Shown one piece after another: positions 45,860 through 53,888 of a stretch of DNA of 64,000 nucleotides. Position 1 is the first letter of the stretch. Each line of letters opens with the position of its first letter. The DNA is taken from NCBI RefSeq assembly GCF_000732725.1, contig NZ_JPNB01000001.1:1240001-1304000 (forward strand), given 5' to 3'. Position numbers and translations under genes: made by a program. The DNA is from Kineothrix alysoides (GTDB lineage: Bacteria > Bacillota > Clostridia > Lachnospirales > Lachnospiraceae). Below the pieces are notes generated by a model. The model made no database searches. It was not told the origin of the DNA and saw nothing but the letters and a program-made list of their open reading frames with translations.

Positions 45860-47083
45860 TTGGACGAGAAGATGCTGACACTTGACAGGTTTGAAGAAGC
45901 TTCCGAGGTAGTGAAAAGGGTGACGCAGGAAACGAAGCTGGTTTACAGCGATTACCTGAGCACTCAGACAGAAAATAAAGTGTACTTAAAGCCGGAAAAC
46001 ATGCAGTTTACCGGGGCATATAAGGTACGAGGTGCCTATTACAAAATAAGCACCTTATCCAAAGAAGAACGGAGCAGGGGATTGATTACCGCTTCCGCGG
46101 GCAATCACGCCCAGGGAGTTGCTTATGCGGCAAAATGCAACGACGTGAGGGCTGTTATCGTCATGCCAACCACCACACCTCTTATTAAGGTAAATAGAAC
46201 GAAGAGCTATGGCGCAGAGGTAATTCTTTACGGAGATGTTTATGATGAGTCTTGTGCCCGCGCTTATGAGCTGGCAGAGGAAAAAGGATATACCTTTATT
46301 CATCCTTTCGACGATCTGGCGGTAGCGACGGGGCAGGGTACGGTGGCGATGGAAATCTTCAAGGAGCTTCCATTAGTGGATTATATCCTGGTTCCTATCG
46401 GCGGAGGCGGACTGGCTACCGGCGTATCCACTCTCGCCAAGCTTCTCAATCCGAAAATCAAGGTAATCGGAGTGGAGCCGGCAGGAGCTAATTGTATGCA
46501 GGCGTCCTTGAGGGAGGGAAAGGTTGTTACCTTAGATCACGTGAATACGATTGCGGACGGAACGGCGGTGAAGACGCCGGGAAGCAAGATTTTCCCTTAT
46601 CTTTCTGAAAATCTGGATGATGTTATTGCGGTGGAGGACGAGGAGCTGGTAGTCGCTTTTCTCGATATGGTGGAAAATCATAAGATGATCGTGGAGAATT
46701 CGGGACTTCTTACCGTAGCGGCGCTGAAGCATCTGCCGGTAAAAAATATGAGAATCGTTTCTATCTTAAGCGGCGGAAATATGGACGTGATTACGATGTC
46801 CTCGGTAGTACAGCAGGGCTTGATACTTCGGGACAGAATCTTTACCGTATCGGTACTGCTTCCCGATAAGCCGGGAGAGCTTAGCCGCGTATCGGATGTG
46901 ATCGCGAAGCAAAACGGTAATGTTATCAAGCTGGAGCACAACCAGTTTGTTTCCATTAACAGAAATGCTGCAGTAGAGCTTAGAATTACGCTGGAGGCAT
47001 TCGGGCCGGAGCACAAGAAACAGATTATAGTGGCACTTCATCAAAACGGTTATAAACCGAAGGCAGTTCGCACGATTATGTAA
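45860..47083 (+). CDS. ilvA: Threonine ammonia-lyase with ACT domain
   Basis: This 407-residue PLP enzyme deaminates threonine to 2-oxobutanoate. Visible are MQFTGAYKVRGAYYK (PLP lysine near 57), SAGNHAQGVAYAA, the phosphate loop GGGGLATG near 176, and a C-terminal ACT domain (RIFTVSVLLPDKPGELSRV from ~325). The length and single ACT domain fit the catabolic/TdcB-like or clostridial type. The start is TTG 45860 with GAGG close upstream; ATG 45872 is an alternative. It is the first gene of an insertion into the ftsY-ylxM neighbourhood. Confidence 0.9.
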   Translation: MDEKMLTLDRFEEASEVVKRVTQETKLVYSDYLSTQTENKVYLKPENMQFTGAYKVRGAYYKISTLSKEERSRGLITASAGNHAQGVAYAAKCNDVRAVIVMPTTTPLIKVNRTKSYGAEVILYGDVYDESCARAYELAEEKGYTFIHPFDDLAVATGQGTVAMEIFKELPLVDYILVPIGGGGLATGVSTLAKLLNPKIKVIGVEPAGANCMQASLREGKVVTLDHVNTIADGTAVKTPGSKIFPYLSENLDDVIAVEDEELVVAFLDMVENHKMIVENSGLLTVAALKHLPVKNMRIVSILSGGNMDVITMSSVVQQGLILRDRIFTVSVLLPDKPGELSRVSDVIAKQNGNVIKLEHNQFVSINRNAAVELRITLEAFGPEHKKQIIVALHQNGYKPKAVRTIM

Positions 47084-47100
47084 ATATAAATAAAATAGTC

Positions 47101-47134
47101 AGAGCGCATCATAGATATTTGGTGCGTTCTTTTT
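47101..47134 (+). terminator. Terminator after ilvA
   Basis: AGAGCGCATC (47101-47110) pairs with GGTGCGTTCT (47121-47130) with G-T wobbles, followed by TTTT. Confidence 0.75.
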
Positions 47135-47281
47135 CGTCTGGTGATTGGAATCAGAGGCTTAATAAATTAAGTAAGGCTCGAAAGAAGAGGTCCGGTATGG
47201 TAGAATAGAAATCGGAGTAATGGAAATATTTATCAAAGAGAAGGGATACGATGATTGGCGTGGAGAGGCAGGAAGAAGTTC

Positions 47282-48343
47282 ATGGATAAGAAGGAAAATG
47301 ATATAAAAAGAGAGCCGGAAATAAAGAAAGAAAATGAAAATATACAACTTGAAAAAATAGAAGAGGAAAAGAAGAGGAAGACCATGGAAAAAGAAAAGGA
47401 GGAAAAAAGAGAGAAGGAAAGGGAGGAGGAAGATAAGTATATTTTGGAGATAGAGCAAGAATATGAGAAGAAGCGGGAAGAAGAGAAGACGGTGAAACAG
47501 CGCATTCTGGATTATATTATTATCACGCTGGCCTCAGTGGTGTATGCGGTAGGAGTCAGTCAGTTTATCGATCCGAACAATCTGGCTCCCGGAGGGGTGA
47601 CAGGTGTTGCTATTATTTTGAACCGCATCGTACCGGTGGAGACGGGGACTCTCATTTTGATTATTAATATACCGATTATCTTATTGGGAATGTGGAAGTT
47701 CGGAGTGAGATTCATTATTTCGACCTTTTATGCAATTGCGGCCACCTCTCTTTTTACAAATCTTCTGGCACCTTTGGGAGCGGCGACGGATGACCTTTTG
47801 TTAGCGGCACTTGCAGGAAGCGTTCTGATTGCAGTTTCCATGGGTATTATTTTTAAAAGAGGAGCAACTACCGGAGGAACGGACATCATCATTAAGTGTT
47901 TAAGGCTAAGGTATCCTCATTTGAAGATGGGAATGCTGTTCTTCCTGACAGATGTGGGTGTGGTGGTGGCTTCCGCCTTCGTGTTTCAGGATATCGATTC
48001 CGCACTGTATGCCGGAATTGCCGTAGTTGTTACATCGATGATGCTGGATGTGGTTCTTTACGGAAGGGATGAGGCGAAATTGATTTATGTCATCAGCGAT
48101 TTTTCTTCTGGGATTACGGACAGGCTTTTGGAGGATCTAGGCATCGGCGTCACCCATTTGAATGGGCAGGGGGCATACAGCGGGAAGGATAAACAGGTAA
48201 TTATGTGCGTGTCGAAGAAAACGCTGGCTCCGAGAATTGAGGAAATCGTAAGGGAAGAGGATCCGGACGCATTTATGATTGTGACCAGTGCGACGGAAAT
48301 ATTTGGAGAAGGATATAAGAGTTATTTCAGCGAAAAGATTTGA
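47282..48343 (+). CDS. YitT-family membrane protein with charged coiled-coil N-terminus
   Basis: This protein has about 353 residues from ATG 47282 (GGAAGAAG upstream); a TTG at 47255 is also in frame. Residues 1-75 are almost entirely Lys/Glu/Arg, a single long helix or coiled coil. The YitT core of about five helices follows (DYIIITLASVVYAVGVSQF, LAPGGVTGVAIILN, GATTGGTDIIIK), then the cytoplasmic DUF2179 domain (~275-353) with HLNGQGAYSGKDKQV. The family has no assigned function. Usual YitT proteins are ~280-300 residues and lack the charged extension. Confidence 0.85.
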   Translation: MDKKENDIKREPEIKKENENIQLEKIEEEKKRKTMEKEKEEKREKEREEEDKYILEIEQEYEKKREEEKTVKQRILDYIIITLASVVYAVGVSQFIDPNNLAPGGVTGVAIILNRIVPVETGTLILIINIPIILLGMWKFGVRFIISTFYAIAATSLFTNLLAPLGAATDDLLLAALAGSVLIAVSMGIIFKRGATTGGTDIIIKCLRLRYPHLKMGMLFFLTDVGVVVASAFVFQDIDSALYAGIAVVVTSMMLDVVLYGRDEAKLIYVISDFSSGITDRLLEDLGIGVTHLNGQGAYSGKDKQVIMCVSKKTLAPRIEEIVREEDPDAFMIVTSATEIFGEGYKSYFSEKI

Positions 48344-48403
48344 ACAGTATTTATCATGTATGATAGAATATAGAAATAAGATACTAATGAAATCTATCAT
48401 TTA

Positions 48404-48421
48404 CAGTCAGTAATCTGACTG
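48404..48421. repeat. Short perfect hairpin upstream of the GH25 gene
   Basis: CAGTCAG-TAAT-CTGACTG, 37 bp before the GH25 start. There is no T-run. A possible promoter (TTGAAC 48340-48345, 18 bp, TAGAAT 48364-48369) precedes it, so it would lie in the leader. Confidence 0.45.
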
Positions 48422-48457
48422 GTAAAGGCCAGATAGGAGAAACGGGGAACGGATAAT

Positions 48458-49555
48458 TTGGATACGGGAATGGGAAGCAGAAGGAGACAGGGGAAAAAGA
48501 AGAGAAGAAATAGTGGCATGTGGCTGTCTGTAATTTTATGTGTTATTGCTCTGGGAGCCTTGACTGGATGTCTTTACCTTTTGGTAAAAAACCGCAGTCT
48601 TGAGGGGGACGTCAGCGAGGCGCTGGCTTATATAGAGGAGGTCAATTCCATTACCACCTATACGGAGGAGGAATTGAAGGAGAAGAAGGAGGAGGCCGCT
48701 TCACAGGCATCATCGGAAAAGGAAGAGGAAATTCTGAATGAAATGAAGGAAAGAATGGAAAGTGGGGACGGTACCACCGCTATGCTTAAGTATTTTTATC
48801 CGGAAGAAATCGTAGTGGCTTCGGACGGCAGATACTATTTCTTCCCTATTTTGGATACGATAAAGCATCATGCGTATAACGAGGAACAGTTCGTTATGAA
48901 TGAGGATGAGACGCTTCAATATCTCGAAAACGGTGAAGTGGTTTCGCACAAGGGAATCGATGTTTCCAAATACCAGGCCTCTATCGATTGGGAGAAGGTG
49001 GCGGGGGACGATGTGAAATATGCATTCATTCGTCTCGGGATAAGAGGTTCCACGGAAGGAAAGCTGGTTTTGGACGATACCTTTGAAGACAACGTGGAAG
49101 CGGCATTGAAAAATAAAATCGATGTAGGCGTATACTTCTTTACGCAGGCGCTTAACGAGGCGGAAGCGGTGGAGGAAGCGGAGTTCGTATTGGAAAATAT
49201 CGCAGATTATGATATATCATATCCTATTGTACTGGATGTGGAGGATATCGAGGTGAAGAATCCAAGAACGAAGGATATGACAATGCAGGATTGGACGAAC
49301 GTATGCATCGCTTTTTGCGAGAGGATCAAAGAGGCAGGATACACGCCGATGATATATGGCAACCTGAAAACGTTCATGCTCATGGTTGATTTGACCCAAC
49401 TGGAGGAGTACGATAAATGGTTCGCATATTACAGCACTCCGTTGTATTTTCCTTATGAATTTTCCATGTGGCAATATACCTCTACAGGCAGGGTAGACGG
49501 AATTAAGGGCGACGTAGACGTGAATATAAGTATGAAGGATTGGAAACATGAGTGA
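48458..49555 (+). CDS. Membrane-anchored GH25 lysozyme (N-acetylmuramidase)
   Basis: The protein has 365 residues from TTG 48458 (361 from ATG 48470; the upstream GGGGA favours TTG). A basic N-terminus (RRRQGKKKRRN) is followed by one helix (~22-44), and then a Glu-rich stalk. The GH25 domain runs from ~165: GIDVSKYQASIDWEKV near 167, YAFIRLGIRG, VGVYFFTQA, and the catalytic pair in PIVLDVEDIE near 256. It would cleave peptidoglycan at the cell surface. It overlaps the AraC-type gene by 8 nt. Confidence 0.9.
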   Translation: MDTGMGSRRRQGKKKRRNSGMWLSVILCVIALGALTGCLYLLVKNRSLEGDVSEALAYIEEVNSITTYTEEELKEKKEEAASQASSEKEEEILNEMKERMESGDGTTAMLKYFYPEEIVVASDGRYYFFPILDTIKHHAYNEEQFVMNEDETLQYLENGEVVSHKGIDVSKYQASIDWEKVAGDDVKYAFIRLGIRGSTEGKLVLDDTFEDNVEAALKNKIDVGVYFFTQALNEAEAVEEAEFVLENIADYDISYPIVLDVEDIEVKNPRTKDMTMQDWTNVCIAFCERIKEAGYTPMIYGNLKTFMLMVDLTQLEEYDKWFAYYSTPLYFPYEFSMWQYTSTGRVDGIKGDVDVNISMKDWKHE

Positions 49556-50396
49556 CATAGCAGGAGCATATGAAAAAACAGGGTATCTGAATAAGCACTA
49601 CAAGTTCTTTCATTTGAAGGATTCCGACAGCAGGAAATTCGATTACCATTATCATGATTTTGATAAAATAATATATTTATTGAACGGCAGAGCGGATTAT
49701 ATGATAGAGGGTAAGAAATATCTGTTAGAGCCTCACGATTTCATCTTTGTCAATCGAAACGAGATACATAAACCTATAGTGGATTTTTCTATACCCTATG
49801 AGCGCATGATATTATATATCGACCATAGCTTTATCGAAGGGTATGCGAAAGACGATTATGATCTGAGTGAATGCTTCGGCCGAACCTTTAAGGAAAAGAC
49901 CAACGTAGTCCGCTTTCCGGCAGTGGTTACCAGAGAACTTTATGAGACGCTCCGCAGAATGGAGGAGAACGATAAAACTTCCGGCTATGCGGGAGAGCTA
50001 TATGGCGAACTGCTTTTTCTGGAGTTCATGGTTCAGATGAACAGAGCCTGTCTGGAAAATGAATTTGCTTATCATCATACGGCGAAATATAATAAGAAAA
50101 TAATTGATATCATTCAGTATATCAATGAGAACTTATCGGAGGAGTTGTCTATTGATGACTTATCGGAGAATTTTTATATGAGCAAGTATCATATGATGCG
50201 CCAGTTCAAGGAGGAAACGGGATATTCCATTCACCAGTACACCCTGGAGAAGCGCATCGTGACGGCGCGTTCCATGCTTTTGAATGGAGTTCCGGCAATG
50301 GTTGCAGCCATGGAATGCGGATTCAAGGATTATTCCACCTTCGCACGCGCTTTCAAGAAAAAGTTGGGCAGTATGCCATCGAAAATAAAGGGATGA
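49548..50396 (+). CDS. AraC-family regulator with cupin domain
   Basis: This 282-residue protein has an N-terminal cupin-type sensor (~20-110, including KFDYHYHDFDKIIYLLNG with conserved His) and a C-terminal double helix-turn-helix (~180-282: LSIDDLSENFYMSKYHMMRQFK and VAAMECGFKDYSTFARAFKK, each shown in part). The DNA-binding repeats match AraC/XylS. It overlaps the lysozyme gene, so they are coupled. Its target and ligand cannot be read from the sequence. Confidence 0.92.
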   Translation: MSDIAGAYEKTGYLNKHYKFFHLKDSDSRKFDYHYHDFDKIIYLLNGRADYMIEGKKYLLEPHDFIFVNRNEIHKPIVDFSIPYERMILYIDHSFIEGYAKDDYDLSECFGRTFKEKTNVVRFPAVVTRELYETLRRMEENDKTSGYAGELYGELLFLEFMVQMNRACLENEFAYHHTAKYNKKIIDIIQYINENLSEELSIDDLSENFYMSKYHMMRQFKEETGYSIHQYTLEKRIVTARSMLLNGVPAMVAAMECGFKDYSTFARAFKKKLGSMPSKIKG

Positions 50397-50428
50397 AGGT
50401 GTCAAGAAAAAACACTTGACACCTTTAC
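50396..50428 (+). terminator. Terminator after the araC-type gene
   Basis: AAGGTGTCAAG (50396-50406) pairs perfectly with CTTGACACCTT, loop AAAAAACA, followed by TACTTCTTT. Its right arm contains the -35 box of the ylxM promoter. Confidence 0.8.
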
Positions 50429-50444
50429 TTCTTTATAGTATGAT
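50416..50444 (+). promoter_or_regulatory. Promoter of ylxM-ffh, sharing bases with the terminator
   Basis: TTGACA (50416-50421), 17 bp and TATGAT (50439-50444). The -35 lies within the right arm of the preceding terminator. It drives the SRP/ribosomal operon that follows. Confidence 0.85.
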
Positions 50445-50494
50445 ATGCAATGTGTTCGAGAAAGGAATTTCTTCGTATACATGGGAGAACCGTT

Positions 50495-50836
50495 ATGGAA
50501 AAAATTGTAGCACAAGGTTTGTTATATGATTTTTATGGAGAATTATTGACGGAGCATCAGCGTAAGATTTATGAGGCTGCGGTATATAATGACCTGTCTC
50601 TCAGCGAGATCGCGCAGGAGCAGGGAATCAGCAGGCAGGGAGTGCACGATTTGATCAAAAGGTGCGATAACCTTTTAGAAGGATACGAAAGTAAGCTCCA
50701 TCTTGTGGAACGCTTTAACCGAATCAAAGATAAAGTGCAGTGCATCGATGTGCTCACAGAGAATGAGCAGATAAGCCACGAACAGCTTAGAAGAGAAATC
50801 AAGAAGTTATCGGATGAGATACTGGAAGCCTTGTAA
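50495..50836 (+). CDS. ylxM: YlxM-family DNA-binding protein
   Basis: This 113-residue protein (ATG 50495 after GGGAGA) has a sigma-70 region-4-like helix-turn-helix: SEIAQEQGISRQGVHDLIKR near 38-57. The YlxM/p13 family is encoded next to ffh throughout Firmicutes and is thought to act in the SRP pathway. An upstream in-frame start at 50450 falls just after the promoter and gives a non-family N-terminus. Confidence 0.92.
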   Translation: MEKIVAQGLLYDFYGELLTEHQRKIYEAAVYNDLSLSEIAQEQGISRQGVHDLIKRCDNLLEGYESKLHLVERFNRIKDKVQCIDVLTENEQISHEQLRREIKKLSDEILEAL

Positions 50837-50877
50837 TTTATAAAAGGCGTAATTATAGATAGAATAAGAGGTAGCCT

Positions 50878-52236
50878 ATGGCATTTGAAAGTTTGACGGA
50901 CAAATTGCAGAATGTATTTAAAAATTTAAGAAGCAAAGGCCGTTTGACTGAGGAGGATGTGAAAGCCGCCTTAAAAGAAGTAAAGATGGCATTGCTGGAA
51001 GCGGATGTTAACTTCAAGGTAGTGAAGCAATTCGTAAAAGCGGTGGAAGAACGAGCGGTCGGCGTTGACGTAATGAATGGTCTCAATCCCGGTCAAATGG
51101 TGATAAAGATAGTAAACGAGGAAATGGTGACGCTGATGGGCTCCGAGACGACGGAGATCCAGATGCAGCCCGGTAAATCGATAACCGTAATTATGATGTG
51201 CGGTCTTCAGGGTGCCGGTAAGACCACTACTACAGCCAAGATTGCCGGTAAATTGAAACTGAAGGGCAAGAAGCCTCTGTTGGTAGCCTGCGATATTTAT
51301 CGTCCGGCAGCAATCAAGCAGTTACAGATAAACGGTGAAAAGCAGGAAGTGGATGTTTTTTCCATGGGTGAGCACCACAATCCTGTTGATATTGCCAAGG
51401 CGTCCATGGAGCACGCAGGTAAAAACGGACACAATGTAGTAATTCTCGATACGGCAGGGCGCCTTCACATCGATGAAGATATGATGATGGAGCTTCAAAA
51501 TATAAAGGCTAATGTAGAAGTTCATCAGACGCTTCTCGTAGTGGATGCCATGACCGGACAGGATGCCGTGAATGTGGCAAAGGAATTCGATGAAAAAGTC
51601 GGTATTGACGGCGTTGTTTTGTCGAAGATGGACGGTGATACGCGAGGCGGTGCCGCACTTTCTGTAAAGGCGGTGACGGGTAAGCCGATTCTCTATGTAG
51701 GTATGGGAGAAAAGCTTTCGGATTTGGAGCAGTTCTATCCTGACCGAATGGCCAGCCGTATTTTAGGAATGGGCGATGTGCTTACTCTTATCGACAAGGT
51801 TCAGGCTAACTTGGATATCGATGAAGGTAAAGAAAAAGAAATGGCTGCCCGGATGAAAAAGGGCAAGTTCGATTTCAATGACTATCTGGAAAGTATGAAG
51901 CAGATGAAAAAGATGGGCGGTCTTTCCAGTATCATGGGGATGATGCCGGGGATGGGAAAACAGCTTGGCGACATGGAGTCTATGGTGGATGAAAAGCAGC
52001 TTTCGAGAATGGAAGCGATCGTGCTCAGCATGACACTGGCGGAGAGGGAGAACCCGAAACTTTTGAATCTGAGCAGAAAGAGCCGGATTGCAAGAGGCGC
52101 AGGCGTAGACATTGCGGTAGTAAACCGTTTTGTAAAGCAGTTTGAGCAGTCACAGAAAATGATGAAACAGTTGCCCGGCATGATGGGCGGCAAAAAAGGA
52201 CGAGGTATGTTCGGCGGTATGAAATTTCCGTTTTAA
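50878..52236 (+). CDS. ffh: Signal recognition particle protein
   Basis: This 452-residue SRP54 GTPase has an N domain, G1 GLQGAGKTTTTAKIAG near 106, DIYRPAAIKQL, DTAGRLHID, and a Met-rich M domain (~300-430) with SSIMGMMPGMGKQ and RIARGAG for signal-peptide and 4.5S RNA binding. It ends in the usual GGMKFPF. It is in operon with ylxM upstream and rpsP downstream. Confidence 0.96.
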   Translation: MAFESLTDKLQNVFKNLRSKGRLTEEDVKAALKEVKMALLEADVNFKVVKQFVKAVEERAVGVDVMNGLNPGQMVIKIVNEEMVTLMGSETTEIQMQPGKSITVIMMCGLQGAGKTTTTAKIAGKLKLKGKKPLLVACDIYRPAAIKQLQINGEKQEVDVFSMGEHHNPVDIAKASMEHAGKNGHNVVILDTAGRLHIDEDMMMELQNIKANVEVHQTLLVVDAMTGQDAVNVAKEFDEKVGIDGVVLSKMDGDTRGGAALSVKAVTGKPILYVGMGEKLSDLEQFYPDRMASRILGMGDVLTLIDKVQANLDIDEGKEKEMAARMKKGKFDFNDYLESMKQMKKMGGLSSIMGMMPGMGKQLGDMESMVDEKQLSRMEAIVLSMTLAERENPKLLNLSRKSRIARGAGVDIAVVNRFVKQFEQSQKMMKQLPGMMGGKKGRGMFGGMKFPF

Positions 52237-52270
52237 CATATAAAAAATTAATTTTGCGGAGGTGAAAAAC

Positions 52271-52516
52271 ATGGCAGTTAAAATCAGATTAAGAAGAATG
52301 GGTCAGAAGAAAGCTCCTTTCTATAGAATCATCGTAGCAGATTCCAGATCTCCCAGAGATGGAAGATTTATCGAGGAAATCGGAACGTATGATCCTAGCA
52401 CAGATCCGAGCACATTCAAGGTAAACGAGGAGTTGGCTAAGAAATGGCTTGCAAACGGAGCTCAGCCCACAGAAGTTGTTAACAAGATTTTCAAATTGGC
52501 AGGTATTGCGAAATAG
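52271..52516 (+). CDS. rpsP: 30S ribosomal protein S16
   Basis: This 81-residue protein starts [20 protein letters not shown] at ATG 52271 after GGAGGTG, with [11 protein letters not shown]-type core ([18 protein letters not shown]). A GTG at 52262 is in frame but overlaps the ribosome site. Confidence 0.96.
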   Translation: MAVKIRLRRMGQKKAPFYRIIVADSRSPRDGRFIEEIGTYDPSTDPSTFKVNEELAKKWLANGAQPTEVVNKIFKLAGIAK

Positions 52517-52541
52517 GACCGGTCGCTTTTGGAGGTGGACT

Positions 52542-52769
52542 ATGAAGGAATTAGTTGAAGTAATTGCAAAAGCACTTGTTGACAATCCGGATGAGGTTGT
52601 GGTAACGGAGAAGGTAGAAGGCAAGAATGTAGTTGTCGAGCTTCACGTTGCCCAGTCCGATATGGGAAAAATAATCGGCAAACAAGGCAGAATTGCGAAA
52701 GCGATTCGTTCTGTTGTGAAGGCAGCGTCATCCAAAGACAATAAGAGAGTGGATGTAGAAATCGTTTAA
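52542..52769 (+). CDS. khpA: KH-domain RNA-binding protein
   Basis: This 75-residue single KH domain has the GxxG loop in MGKIIGKQGRIAKAIR (near 48). The start ATG 52542 follows GGAGGTG. KhpA (YlqC) sits between rpsP and rimM in Firmicutes and partners KhpB in RNA binding. A terminator follows within 15 bp, which is unusual because rimM normally continues the operon. Confidence 0.93.
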   Translation: MKELVEVIAKALVDNPDEVVVTEKVEGKNVVVELHVAQSDMGKIIGKQGRIAKAIRSVVKAASSKDNKRVDVEIV

Positions 52770-52781
52770 ACCGATTGGGAG

Positions 52782-52818
52782 AATGAGGATGGAGAGGTAT
52801 GGGCCATCCTCATTTTTG
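52782..52818 (+). terminator. Terminator after khpA
   Basis: AATGAGGATGG (52782-52792) pairs with CCATCCTCATT (52804-52814), followed by TTT. It separates rpsP-khpA from rimM-trmD. Confidence 0.85.
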
Positions 52819-52829
52819 GTATGATGGGG

Positions 52830-53090
52830 ATTTGGTTGGGTGGCGAGAGCCTTTCTTCGGCAGCTTTGGGTTCGTTTCCGACGCGCGGGGCCTTGGTTTT
52901 CTAAATGAAACCGGTAGGTGGTGGCGACGGTCGGGTCGGCAGCAAAGCACATCCGTGTGCTGTGCTGCCTAAACGCCGCGTCCTTGCGGCGTTTGCCCTC
53001 GTTTTTGTGGTTTCATTAAGAAAACCAGGGCCCGTGCTGACGGAAACGAACCCAAACTGCCGAAGAAAGGCTCCCACTACGTAACGAAAT
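52830..53090. repeat. 261-bp element with ~83-bp imperfect inverted arms and two inner hairpins
   Basis: Left arm 52830-52912 and right arm 53009-53090 are imperfect reverse complements. The best blocks are GAGCCTTTCTTCGGCAG, GGGTTCGTTTCCG, TTGGTTTTCT and AATGAAACC; the outer 16-20 bp are weaker. The 96-bp centre holds two further stems: GGCAGCA/TGCTGCC plus AGCACA/TGTGCT capped by TCCG (52938-52969), and AAACGCCGC/GCGGCGTTT (52971-52994). There is no open reading frame of note. It could be a MITE-like element or a structured RNA. It is GC-richer than the DNA that follows. Confidence 0.85.
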
Positions 53091-53301
53091 GGAGTAGGAT
53101 GGAAGGTTATTGGCGGCGGAAGCTGAGGGATGGCGTGGATGTGGTGAGAGTTGATAGGCGGGAAGTTGTGGGAATGGGATGAATAGGTGCTAGTTGAGAA
53201 GGAATGCTTTTGTTGGGGGTTGAGAGGGTGACTTGGAGGGGCAGGACTTTGTCGGGATGGAGTGGGGAGTTAAGATTGAGTGGATGGAGAGAGGAATTGG
53301 T
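53091..53301 (+). other. G-rich, C-poor leader of rimM
   Basis: No gene is recognised. A 27-codon frame (53099-53182, starting MEGYWRRKLRDG) is open but unlike anything I know. Five G-tracts (53215-53219, 53226-53228, 53238-53241, 53254-53256, 53264-53267) with loops of 6-12 nt could form a G-quadruplex. GAGAGAGGA before 53302 is the rimM ribosome site. Confidence 0.5.
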
Positions 53302-53814
53302 ATGGAAGAGAAGTTGAGAGTTGGGGTTATTGCTTCGACGCATGGGATTAAGGGAGAAGTTAAGGTTTTTCCTACTACGGATGATTTGGAGAGGTTTAAG
53401 TCGCTGAAGCAGGTTGTTTTGGATACGGGGAAGGAAGAAGTGGAGCTGGAGATTGAAGGGGTTAAATTTTTTAAGAAGTTTGCGATTGTGAAATTTAAGG
53501 GGATTGATAATATTAATGATATTGAGAAGTATAAGGGGAAGGAGCTTTATGTGACGAGGGAGAATGCGCAGAGGCTTCGTAGGAATGAGTATTATATTGC
53601 GGATTTGATTGGGATGAAGGTGGCTGAAGATAGCGGAAGGTACCTCGGGGTTCTTTCTAATGTGATTAAGACGGGGGCGAATGATGTTTATGTGGTGGAG
53701 ATGGAGGATGGAAAAGAGCTTTTGATTCCGGCGATTAAGCAATGCATATTGGATGTGGATATGGAGAAGGGGGAGATGAAGGTGCATTTGCTGGAGGGGC
53801 TTTTGGAAGAATAG
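53302..53814 (+). CDS. rimM: Ribosome maturation factor RimM
   Basis: This 170-residue protein has an N-terminal beta-barrel ([20 protein letters not shown] from residue 4), a linker and a PRC-barrel ([17 protein letters not shown] near 97 and ending [14 protein letters not shown]). It assists 30S maturation and binds S19. The start ATG 53302 is set by GAGAGAGGA; an earlier in-frame codon at 53233 gives a non-family leader. Codons strongly avoid C on the coding strand (about 7% C by hand count over 53101-53820), unlike neighbouring genes, yet the protein is intact. Confidence 0.95.
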   Translation: MEEKLRVGVIASTHGIKGEVKVFPTTDDLERFKSLKQVVLDTGKEEVELEIEGVKFFKKFAIVKFKGIDNINDIEKYKGKELYVTRENAQRLRRNEYYIADLIGMKVAEDSGRYLGVLSNVIKTGANDVYVVEMEDGKELLIPAIKQCILDVDMEKGEMKVHLLEGLLEE

Positions 53815-53888
53815 ATTTTGTGTGCATACATGTTGCAGCTTAGCCGAAGGCTGAACTTTAACGAATAGAGGAAGGGATGGAAGATGTC

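Noticed and set aside
45872-47083. ATG 45872 as the ilvA start
   Set aside because: It fits the family start well, but the nearest ribosome site is better spaced for TTG 45860; undecided, and the upstream start is listed.
52830-53090. Retron or group II intron
   Set aside because: No reverse transcriptase gene is near and no domain V/VI-like end is visible.
53107-53787. 226-codon open frame on the minus strand opposite rimM
   Set aside because: It exists because the plus strand is C-poor, so the minus strand has few stop codons; the protein is low-complexity Ile/Leu/Asn/His and rimM is clearly the gene.
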